Of a DNA stretch of 41,736 nt, positions 33,351-40,044 are shown piece after piece (position 1 is the stretch's first letter; the number at the start of each line of letters is the position of its first letter). A model generated the notes under the pieces. That model made no database searches. It saw only the letters and a program-made list of their open reading frames with translations, and had not been told where the DNA came from. A program made the translations under genes and the position numbers. The DNA comes from Thermoproteota archaeon (lineage in GTDB: Archaea > Korarchaeota > JAOZGF01 > JAOZFZ01): NCBI GenBank assembly GCA_027491455.1, contig JAOZFL010000169.1:1-41736 (forward strand). Direction: 5' to 3'.

Positions 33351-33591
33351 AACTATAAATAAACATTTTCTTTCATCAAATGAATATAAAAGACATCAGT
33401 AGATTTAAAGATACTAATTTAATGCAACTATTTACAAGACTTAGTGTAGAAAAATTTATAGTTGAAGGGTTTATAAAAATTTTTACTTTGTGTAAAATAA
33501 ACTCAAGACTTAAATGAATCGAGAAGCTACCCTTTACTTAATGGTTTAAATTTGTCTCCTTTTTATTTTGAAGATTTCAGGTGATTTGAAG

Positions 33592-33687
33592 ATGGATAAG
33601 TTTTTCCCCTTAATTCTCTCAATAGCTGCACTGTTCCTCGTCTTATTCATCTTGATGAAGAACTTTCCAAGGGAAGAAACTGACTAG
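33592..33687 (+). CDS. 31-residue membrane peptide upstream of cofE
   Basis: Too short for the ORF track. ATG after CAGGTGATTTGAAG; it encodes MDKFFPLILSIAALFLVLFILMKNFPREETD, one TM helix with a charged end. A TATA-like GGTTTAAATTT (33543-33553) lies about 45 bases upstream. It ends 36 bases before cofE and is probably co-transcribed with it. Good initiation signals and a clean TM support a real gene; the function is unknown. Confidence 0.5.
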   Translation: MDKFFPLILSIAALFLVLFILMKNFPREETD

Positions 33688-33722
33688 GAAAACCCGTAAT
33701 ATTACATTTGAAAGGGAGAAGA

Positions 33723-34505
33723 ATGAAGGCAATGAAAGTATACGGTTTAAAAACAAGGTTAATAAAAGAGGGAGATGACATCTGTAAAATCTTAATTCAG
33801 TCCATCTGTGAAAGCGGTTTGTCACTTAAAGATGGAGATGTACTAGTTGTCACAAGTAAAGCCGTCTCAACGGCTGAGGGGAGAATTGTCCACCTTGAAA
33901 ACATTAAGACAAGGAGAGAAGCAAGGGAAATCGGGGAAAAGTACTCTTTAAAACCTGAATTCATGGAGTTAATAATGAGGGAGGCAGATGAAATATTGGG
34001 AGGGGTGAAAGGAGCTGTTTACACCTACAAAAAAGGTTTGTTAATAGCTAACGCAGGTATCGATAGTTCTAATGCACCGGAAAACTGTGTGATTCTACAT
34101 CCAGTTGATCCCCATCGAAGCGCTGAAGAAATAAGGAGAAGAATCATGGAGGAAACCGGGAAAAAGGTCGCGGTCATTATAGCTGATAGCAGAGTTCAGC
34201 CAAGTAGAACTGGAAACGTTGGGTTTGCACTCGCTGTTTCCGGTTTAGATCCAGTGATAGATGAGAGAGGTAAAAAAGACATTTATGGAAAGGAGATGAA
34301 GCTGACCAGAAGAGCCGTGGCAGATAACCTGGTCTGTGCAGCTGAACTTTTCCTTTGCGAGAGAAACGAAATGACCCCATTTGCTTTGATAAGGAATGCA
34401 CCTATTAAACTGGTTGAAAACGCTGACAATGAAAAGATGATAATCAATAGAAACGAAGACATCTTCTTTGCTGGTTTAAGGGAATACTTCAAAAGGAAAG
34501 GCTAA
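33723..34505 (+). CDS. cofE: Coenzyme F420-0:L-glutamate ligase (CofE family)
   Basis: Adds glutamate to F420-0 using GTP. About 260 residues. DGDVLVVTSKAVSTAEGRIV, NAGIDSSNAPENCVILHPVDPHRSAEEIR, VIIADSRVQPSRTGNVGFALAVSGLDPVIDERGKKDIYGKEMKLTRRAVAD and the TPFALIRNAP end follow the family from start to finish. I choose ATG 33723, after GGGAGAAG; the track starts at TTG 33708. No other F420 gene is in the window, so F420 synthesis itself is not shown; CofE-like paralogues of unknown substrate exist in some archaea. Confidence 0.9.
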   Translation: MKAMKVYGLKTRLIKEGDDICKILIQSICESGLSLKDGDVLVVTSKAVSTAEGRIVHLENIKTRREAREIGEKYSLKPEFMELIMREADEILGGVKGAVYTYKKGLLIANAGIDSSNAPENCVILHPVDPHRSAEEIRRRIMEETGKKVAVIIADSRVQPSRTGNVGFALAVSGLDPVIDERGKKDIYGKEMKLTRRAVADNLVCAAELFLCERNEMTPFALIRNAPIKLVENADNEKMIINRNEDIFFAGLREYFKRKG

Positions 34506-34721
34506 ATTAAGAATATTTGCTCTTAACATCAATACATATTTTACATAGCTTTACATTGTTGCTGAAATCTGGAAAGGAGAGAAAAAAATTTCACCTTGCT
34601 ATAAGGTACTGGATAATAATCATTAACCTTTAAAAACATTGTAAATATTGAAAAACATGGCTCCTTCAAACATGTAAAGGGTGTTGTTTCTCCAATTTTT
34701 GTGTTTTTGTGGGGATTTATT

Positions 34722-35282
34722 TTGTCGATTGAGGAAATTGAAGTTAGGGTTCAGAACATTGTAAGTTCAATAGATCTGGGCAGGCCCTTAGATCTAAAGT
34801 ACATAGCTGATAAATTGGAACCTGAAGGAGCGGAATATGACCCAAGGAACTTTCCAGGTCTGATTTTCAGATTGAAGAAACCTAAAGCTGCCTTCCTCAT
34901 ATTTGGAACCGGTAAACTGGTCTGTACAGGCACTCAATCAGAGAAAGAAGCTTATAAAGCCCTTGAAAGAATAATAAGCAAGCTTGAGAAAATAGGGATC
35001 AAGGTCAGTAAAGAACCTAAATTGAAAGTTGAAAACATAGTTGCATCAGTGGATATAAAAAGACAAATAAACCTAGAGAAAGCAATTATAGAGCTTGAAG
35101 GATCCAACTATGAACCTGAACAGTTCCCTGGATTGATATATCGACAGAAAAACCCTAAAGCAACTTTTCTACTGTTTAGAACAGGTAAACTGGTCTGTAC
35201 TGGAACAAAGAAACTTGAAGAAATATATAAAGCTGTTTATAGGGTGAGAGAAGAATTAGCAGAAAAAGATTTATTCCTTTAA
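34722..35282 (+). CDS. tbp: TATA-box-binding protein (TBP)
   Basis: Basal transcription factor that bends promoter DNA and recruits TFB. Two direct repeats of about 90 residues are plain: VQNIVSSIDL...YDPRNFPGLIFRLKKPKAAFLIFGTGKLVCTGTQSE and VENIVASVDI...YEPEQFPGLIYRQKNPKATFLLFRTGKLVCTGTKK, with the intercalating Phe residues kept. Start taken as TTG 34722 (SIEEIEVRVQN) with GGGG upstream; the track's GTG 34701 adds an untypical hydrophobic start. A TATA-like CCTTTAAAAAC lies near 34628-34638. It has the short acidic or neutral tail usual in archaea. Confidence 0.97.
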   Translation: MSIEEIEVRVQNIVSSIDLGRPLDLKYIADKLEPEGAEYDPRNFPGLIFRLKKPKAAFLIFGTGKLVCTGTQSEKEAYKALERIISKLEKIGIKVSKEPKLKVENIVASVDIKRQINLEKAIIELEGSNYEPEQFPGLIYRQKNPKATFLLFRTGKLVCTGTKKLEEIYKAVYRVREELAEKDLFL

Positions 35283-35296
35283 AAGATAATTTAAAA

Positions 35297-36379
35297 GTGA
35301 TGAAAGGGGGATTTCTCCATTTAAAAGTGAATGTTTCAATGAGGGTTAAATATAGGGTAAACAAACTTTTAGGGGGAAAAGGAACTCTAGCTGTGTTCAC
35401 TCTGTTGTTTATGTTGATACAGCCTTTCCTAGTCCAGGGAACAGTTTTTCCTCAGCCAAGAACTGGTTACCACATCAAAGAGGCAAGGGTTAACATCGAC
35501 TTAGCAGACCCCTCTCTTAACGTGGAAACCTGGCTCTTTGTACAGTCAGAAACGAATAACCTGTCAAATTTCACCGTTTATCTGCTCGCGATCAACCCAA
35601 CTAACATCTCAACCAACGTGTATGGTTACTCCATAGTTAAAATGTTTAACCCATTCTTGAAGGTTAATCAAACATTTATTAAATTAGATGTTAGAGAACA
35701 ACTCATGAAGGGGGAAATAACCAAAGTGAGGGTTTCATTTGCCTCTAAGGAATCAGCGGTTTATGAAACATATCTTAGGAGGCTTAACATAAGTGATGCT
35801 AGCTGGAAAGAATTAGTTTTCATGTTTTTCACCCCGAACATATCCGTTTACAAGCTTAGCATTGAGATACTGATGCCTGAGAAATCATTTTTGAAGGCTC
35901 CCCCTAATTTCCCGCCTTTAATGCCATGGCCCACTATTAATTACACAGTTGGTACAAGGGAGAAATATGTCTGGGAGTTCAGAAACATCACAGACTATGA
36001 AATAGTCAGGGTTTATTACTATAAACAAAGAAAACTCGTTAATGAAGGTATAAACAAACCAAACCAAAATGTTTTTTGGCCTGTCGCTGCTTTAGCAACG
36101 GTTTCAGTGGCTGTAGCTTTGACAGCGTTGTTCATGGTGATCGGGAAAAGAAGAGAAGTAATTAAAACCATGCTTCTCTCACCCGAGGAAGAGAAGCTGA
36201 TCAGGATCCTGAGAGAGGAAGGGGGAAAAGTGGAACAGAGGGTACTTCCGTCTAGGATGGGTTTATCTAAATCGACTATTTCAAAAATAGTTTCCAGGTT
36301 GGAGGGCAAGGGAGTGCTTAAAAAACAGGAATATGGACGTACAAACCTGATCGTTCTGAAAAGAGAAATAAAAGTTTAA
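35297..36379 (+). CDS. Membrane-anchored regulator: signal peptide, extracellular domain, TM, winged helix
   Basis: 360 residues. An N-terminal signal segment (about 29-48, TLAVFTLLFMLIQPFLVQG) precedes an extracellular beta-rich domain of about 215 residues with many sequons. One TM follows (about 265-285, VFWPVAALATVSVAVALTALFMVI), and then a cytoplasmic winged helix-turn-helix of MarR-like type (EEEKLIRILREEGGKVEQRVLPSRMGLSKSTISKIVSRLEGKGVLKKQEYGRTNLIVL). This makes a one-step surface-to-DNA sensor, a layout common in archaea; ligand and targets are unknown. The start is uncertain (GTG 35297 or nearby ATG/GTG). It lies 14 bases after TBP, so it is probably in the same operon, and 17 bases before tpiA. 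Confidence 0.78.
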   Translation: MMKGGFLHLKVNVSMRVKYRVNKLLGGKGTLAVFTLLFMLIQPFLVQGTVFPQPRTGYHIKEARVNIDLADPSLNVETWLFVQSETNNLSNFTVYLLAINPTNISTNVYGYSIVKMFNPFLKVNQTFIKLDVREQLMKGEITKVRVSFASKESAVYETYLRRLNISDASWKELVFMFFTPNISVYKLSIEILMPEKSFLKAPPNFPPLMPWPTINYTVGTREKYVWEFRNITDYEIVRVYYYKQRKLVNEGINKPNQNVFWPVAALATVSVAVALTALFMVIGKRREVIKTMLLSPEEEKLIRILREEGGKVEQRVLPSRMGLSKSTISKIVSRLEGKGVLKKQEYGRTNLIVLKREIKV

Positions 36380-36396
36380 CTTGAAGGTGTACTCCC

Positions 36397-37080
36397 ATGC
36401 AGGAACTTAAACCTCCAATAATAATCCTAAATTTCAAAACTTACCAGTTGGCAACAGGTGGAAAAGCAGTTAAATTAGCTAAAATAGCCGAAAAAATCTC
36501 AGCTAAAAGGGGGATATACATAGCTGTGGCCCCTCAAACAGTGGATATATACAGGGTAAGTAAATCCGTGAAGATACCTGTTTATGCTCAGCATATAGAT
36601 CCGCTTCTACCTGGAAGAAACACAGGATACATAACGGCTTATGCAGTTAAATCTTCGGGTGCAACAGGGGCTATACTTAATCATGCAGAGCATCCTTTAC
36701 TTATAAATCAGATAGAAGAAGCAATAAGAATCTGTAGGGAAAACAAACTGATCACCTGTGTATGTAGCAGAACGTATGTGAGTTCAAGGAGTCTAGCGGT
36801 GTTTAAACCTGACATGGTGGCTTTTGAACCACCAGAACTAATAGCCACTGATAGATCTGTATCAACAACTAAACCTGAAAGTTTAAGGATGGCTATTGAA
36901 GGAGTCAAAGCCATGGATCACTCCATTCATGTGCTTTGCGGCGCCGGTATAAGGGAAAACAGCGATGTTGTGGCAGCTTTAAAACTGGGTGCAGAGGGGG
37001 TTTTGCTTTCCTCTGGATTCGTGAAGGCAAGAAACCCTGAAAATTTCCTCAAAAAACTCACAGAGGAGCTAAATGTTTAA
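36397..37080 (+). CDS. tpiA: Triosephosphate isomerase, archaeal type
   Basis: Interconverts DHAP and glyceraldehyde-3-phosphate. 227 residues, the short tetrameric archaeal form. Visible are ILNFKTY (catalytic Lys), YAQHIDPLLPGRNTGYI, GAILNHAEHPL (catalytic His), VAFEPPELIATD (catalytic Glu) and the phosphate-binding LCGAGIRENSDVVAALKLGAEGVLLSSGFVKA. It sits between the membrane regulator and moaB with short gaps. Confidence 0.96.
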   Translation: MQELKPPIIILNFKTYQLATGGKAVKLAKIAEKISAKRGIYIAVAPQTVDIYRVSKSVKIPVYAQHIDPLLPGRNTGYITAYAVKSSGATGAILNHAEHPLLINQIEEAIRICRENKLITCVCSRTYVSSRSLAVFKPDMVAFEPPELIATDRSVSTTKPESLRMAIEGVKAMDHSIHVLCGAGIRENSDVVAALKLGAEGVLLSSGFVKARNPENFLKKLTEELNV

Positions 37081-37103
37081 GGTATACGCTACTGGTGTCT
37101 AAG

Positions 37104-37640
37104 TTGAGTGAAACAAGTAAAAGACACAAGGAAAAGGCCCCTAAAAAAATCTCATTCGGCGTTTTAACTGTAAGTACATCTAGGTTCCATAAGTGGATTG
37201 AAACAGGTGAATACGTAGATGAAAGCGGTGATTTATTCAGTGAAAAAGCAAGGGAAAATGGACATAGCGTAATCTTGAAAGCGGTCTTGCCAGATGACAG
37301 AGAAACAATAAAATCCACCATTAAATATTTATTTAGGAAGTATAGAGAACAGTTGAACTGCATAGTTTTAATAGGAGGCACAGGAGTTTCGCCGTTAGAT
37401 GTTAGCATAGAATCTGTGAGGGAAATAGCTGACAAGGAAATCGAGGGGTTCGGAGAGTTTTTCAGAGCTAAGAGCCTCGATAAAATAGGTACCAGCGCCA
37501 TTTTAACTAGAGCAGGGGCCTTCACTTATCTGAATAAATTAATCTATGTTTTACCTGGGTCACCAGATGCTGTTTCAACAGCCATTGAATTTGTTTTCTC
37601 TGAGACAGGGCATATTTTAGCTCATCTGTCAGAGGATTAA
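37104..37640 (+). CDS. moaB: Molybdopterin adenylyltransferase-like protein MoaB/MogA
   Basis: Adenylylates molybdopterin before metal insertion; in archaea with tungsten enzymes MoaB prepares tungstopterin. About 178 residues. FGVLTVSTSRF, DESGDLFSEKARENGHSV, VLIGGTGVSPLDVSIESVREIADKEIEGFGEFFRAKSL, AILTRAGAFTYLNKLIYVLPGSPDAVSTAIEFV are all typical. I choose TTG 37104 with GGTG six bases upstream; the track's GTG 37095 has no ribosome site. It completes a moaA/C/E/B set within one window that also encodes a tungstopterin enzyme. Confidence 0.93.
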   Translation: MSETSKRHKEKAPKKISFGVLTVSTSRFHKWIETGEYVDESGDLFSEKARENGHSVILKAVLPDDRETIKSTIKYLFRKYREQLNCIVLIGGTGVSPLDVSIESVREIADKEIEGFGEFFRAKSLDKIGTSAILTRAGAFTYLNKLIYVLPGSPDAVSTAIEFVFSETGHILAHLSED

Positions 37641-37792
37641 CGATCTAACTCGATTACCAAGGAACAGAAAAAGGGAAGACTAGGGGAGGCTGTAAAGAGT
37701 TTTCTAGGTGAAAATAGTCGGCGGGGAGGAAACAAATGTTCGTAGAGTCAAAGAAGCATAAGTGCTTTTTCTAGAAGGTGGTGAAGAAAACA

Positions 37793-37900
37793 ATGTACAA
37801 GGAAAAAGAAAACATTGAAGTCAAAGTGGAGATGATTAAGCCTCTATCCCCCTTCTTCAGATCCTTGTTTCAAAAGGATCTACATCAATTATTATACTAG
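37793..37900 (+). CDS. Candidate 35-residue ORF with strong ribosome site
   Basis: Not in the ORF track. ATG at 37793, with in-frame GTG at 37781; AAGGTGGTGAAG lies just upstream. It encodes MYKEKENIEVKVEMIKPL...LHQLLY, a charged start and hydrophobic end. It is the only likely coding stretch in the 380-bp gap between moaB and the DUF72 gene. It resembles nothing I know and could be chance. Confidence 0.3.
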   Translation: MYKEKENIEVKVEMIKPLSPFFRSLFQKDLHQLLY

Positions 37901-38020
37901 AGGAAAAATGATTTTTAAATCTTGTGGTCTTATGGGAAAATTAGATGGCAAGAAAAATATTAAAAGGGATGGAAAACTAGACATGTCCAGTTTTCCAAGT
38001 TTTCCCTGGGTGATTCTTTT

Positions 38021-38758
38021 TTGAAGGTAAAAATTGGATGCTGCGGTTTCCCTGTGTCCAAAGAGAAGTACATCAAGGAATTCAATCTCGTTGAGGTTCA
38101 GAGAATTTTCTATAAGATGCCTAGAAAGCAAACTTTGATTAACTGGGTAAATCTGGCGAAGAAACTGAACAAAAATTTCGAGTTCACTGTTAAGGCCTGG
38201 CAAACCATTACTCATCCCCCTACAAGTATTACTTGGAGAAAAGCTAAATTAGTGGTTTCTAAGAATAAAATTGATAAATATGGTGGCCTTAAACCAACAG
38301 AAGAAAATTTTGAGGCATGGGAGAAGATAATTGAAGCATGCAAAACGTTAAACTCAGTGATAACTGTTATACAAACCCCTCCCAGTTTCAGGCCAACAGT
38401 TGAAAATATAAGGAACATGTATGACTTCTTAGGATCCGTCAAAAGGAATGGTTTAAAGTTAGCCTTCGAACCCAGAGGAGAATGGGTGAAACAACCAGAA
38501 AAAATAAAAAAGGTTTGCGAGGAACTTAACCTAATACATGTAACTGATCTACTTGTTTCTAAGCCTCTTTCAACAAGTAGAATTATTTACACTAGGCTTC
38601 ACGGTTTGGGTCCAAGAAAATATTACTATGAATACACAAGTGAAGACCTAACCAGGTTAAGGGACACAGTTGAAAAACTTGATTCAGATGTAACCTATGT
38701 CTTATTTAACAATGTCAAAATGTATTATTCAGCTAAGAAATTCATGGAGATTACCTAG
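38021..38758 (+). CDS. DUF72 (YecE-like) family protein
   Basis: 245 residues, TTG start after GGTGATTCTTTT. KIGCCGFPVSKEKYIKEFNLVEVQRIFYKMPRKQTLINWVNLAKKLNKNFEFTVKAWQTITH matches the DUF72 TIM-barrel family, as do the later VIQTPPSF, LKLAFEPRGEW, and the end DVTYVLFNNVKMYYSAKKF. The biochemical role is unknown; an endonuclease-like or sugar-isomerase-like barrel has been suggested for the fold. It stands alone with TATA-like TTTTTAAATC near 37912. Confidence 0.88.
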   Translation: MKVKIGCCGFPVSKEKYIKEFNLVEVQRIFYKMPRKQTLINWVNLAKKLNKNFEFTVKAWQTITHPPTSITWRKAKLVVSKNKIDKYGGLKPTEENFEAWEKIIEACKTLNSVITVIQTPPSFRPTVENIRNMYDFLGSVKRNGLKLAFEPRGEWVKQPEKIKKVCEELNLIHVTDLLVSKPLSTSRIIYTRLHGLGPRKYYYEYTSEDLTRLRDTVEKLDSDVTYVLFNNVKMYYSAKKFMEIT

Positions 38759-38835
38759 TTTTATTTTTTAATTAAATCGGAAAATTGATGAATATCTTTT
38801 ACTTCCATTATCTGAATTGTGAGGCCTTTGATTTT

Positions 38836-38976
38836 TCAAGTCTTTTCAAGGAATTCTTCTTTAACTGATGCCGATGTTTTCCTCAAGTATCCTTTAATGG
38901 AGCCTATGGATTCATCCACGTTAGGAGCGCTCATGCAGTAAACATTTTCAAAAATATATGTAGAAATGTTAGACAT
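38836..38976 (-). CDS. Candidate 46-residue ORF downstream of the primase-like gene
   Basis: Not in the ORF track. ATG at 38976 encodes MSNISTYIFENVYCMSAPNV... and ends ASVKEEFLEKT before TGA. The composition is protein-like with a helical, charged C-terminal half, but there is no clear ribosome site or family. It lies about 140 bp past the end of the AEP gene on the same strand. It may be a real small gene or a remnant. Confidence 0.3.
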   Translation of the reverse strand: MSNISTYIFENVYCMSAPNVDESIGSIKGYLRKTSASVKEEFLEKT

Positions 38977-39116
38977 ATTTCAATCCCTTAGAAAATAACT
39001 GTTACATTGCTTTCCTTGAAAACAAGAAAATTCCAGTTGAATCAATTAGCTAGTTTCTATGGATTTCATTCTGTCTTATCAATGTTTCCTTCTTAAAACC
39101 ATGTTTAAGGAACATT

Positions 39117-40028
39117 TCATTTTTCAGCCCCCCTATTTTCCCTCATGAAATGAATGATCCACTTGTCTAGTGGAACAGTTTTCCTTCTATATCTTTTAAA
39201 TTTGTGTGGGTAGCCGCCAACTTTATTTTGGGCTTCCTTAACGAGTGAATCAGCTTCTCCGGTAATGTAATTGTCCCAGTCAGGGTAGTGCTTGTACATT
39301 TCAATAGATGTCCAGTCTAAGCTGAAATCTTCCAGTTGATCCGGATTCAAACATACAGCCACTGAGTCGAGATCTCTATGGAGGCTTAAGATCGATGTGG
39401 CGACAGCTTTGGGGTTTACCCTGTTCTCCACTTTAAGTTTTCCAGCGTTAAATTTACATCTTACCTCATGGATTTTCCATCTGGTTTTCTCCACTACATA
39501 TTCAACTACCGAGTATGCAATGTCAAGTGGATCCATTTTCCCATAAACATCTTCCGAGATCGACTTCGGGTGCAAATGAACATGGCACCCGTTGCCACTC
39601 CACTTGATGATAACAGACCTTGAAACTCCTTTGCTCTTAAGGAAATTGGTTATTACTCTGCAAGCTGCAATTGTAGCCGTGTATTTTGCTCTTTCATTGT
39701 CAATGTCCCATGTTGGCAGGGGGAAGCATGTATTTGACGGATCAGTTACATCCCATGTGTTTTCCAGCTTCTTGTATCGGAGAATTGAGACGTAGATTGT
39801 TCTCGGCTTTAAATCTATGTGTTCATTGATGATCTTATTTACATCGTTTTGTTCTTGGATGTAGAGAGGTTTTTTCCCTCTTCTATATGAGTATCTTATA
39901 AATACTTTTTCCCCTTTTTCGTTTTTCTCTTCGCATTGAAGGGCCAGCCATCTTCCCTTCGAAAACCTAAAGATTTGCTTCTGCACATTTTTATCATTGT
40001 AATGTTTCAACACCTTCTCGTAATCCAT
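39117..40028 (-). CDS. Archaeo-eukaryotic primase (AEP) superfamily protein, PriS-like, stand-alone
   Basis: 303 residues, ATG after a strong AGGAGGACCTAAA. It has the three AEP motifs: I, PTWDIDNE (two metal-binding Asp, near residue 106); II, KWSGNGCHVHLH (near 143-154); III, SLHRDLDSVAV (near 213). The N-terminus (KVLKHYNDKNVQKQIFRFSKGRWLAL) resembles primase small subunits. The PriS zinc knob is not obvious, and no PriL or PolB partner is near, so it is probably not the replicative primase. It is 16 bp downstream of the KaiC-like ATPase gene and surely co-transcribed with it. A repair, tolerance or mobile-element primase-polymerase role is inferred. Confidence 0.8.
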   Translation of the reverse strand: MDYEKVLKHYNDKNVQKQIFRFSKGRWLALQCEEKNEKGEKVFIRYSYRRGKKPLYIQEQNDVNKIINEHIDLKPRTIYVSILRYKKLENTWDVTDPSNTCFPLPTWDIDNERAKYTATIAACRVITNFLKSKGVSRSVIIKWSGNGCHVHLHPKSISEDVYGKMDPLDIAYSVVEYVVEKTRWKIHEVRCKFNAGKLKVENRVNPKAVATSILSLHRDLDSVAVCLNPDQLEDFSLDWTSIEMYKHYPDWDNYITGEADSLVKEAQNKVGGYPHKFKRYRRKTVPLDKWIIHFMRENRGAEK

Positions 40029-40044
40029 TTTAGGTCCTCCTGGA

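Noticed and set aside
34701-35282. Tandem duplication at the DNA level in the TBP gene
   Set aside because: The repeat is the normal two-fold protein repeat of TBP, not a recent duplication.
37892-38215. 107-residue minus-strand ORF
   Set aside because: Antisense to the DUF72 gene and its promoter; no family features.
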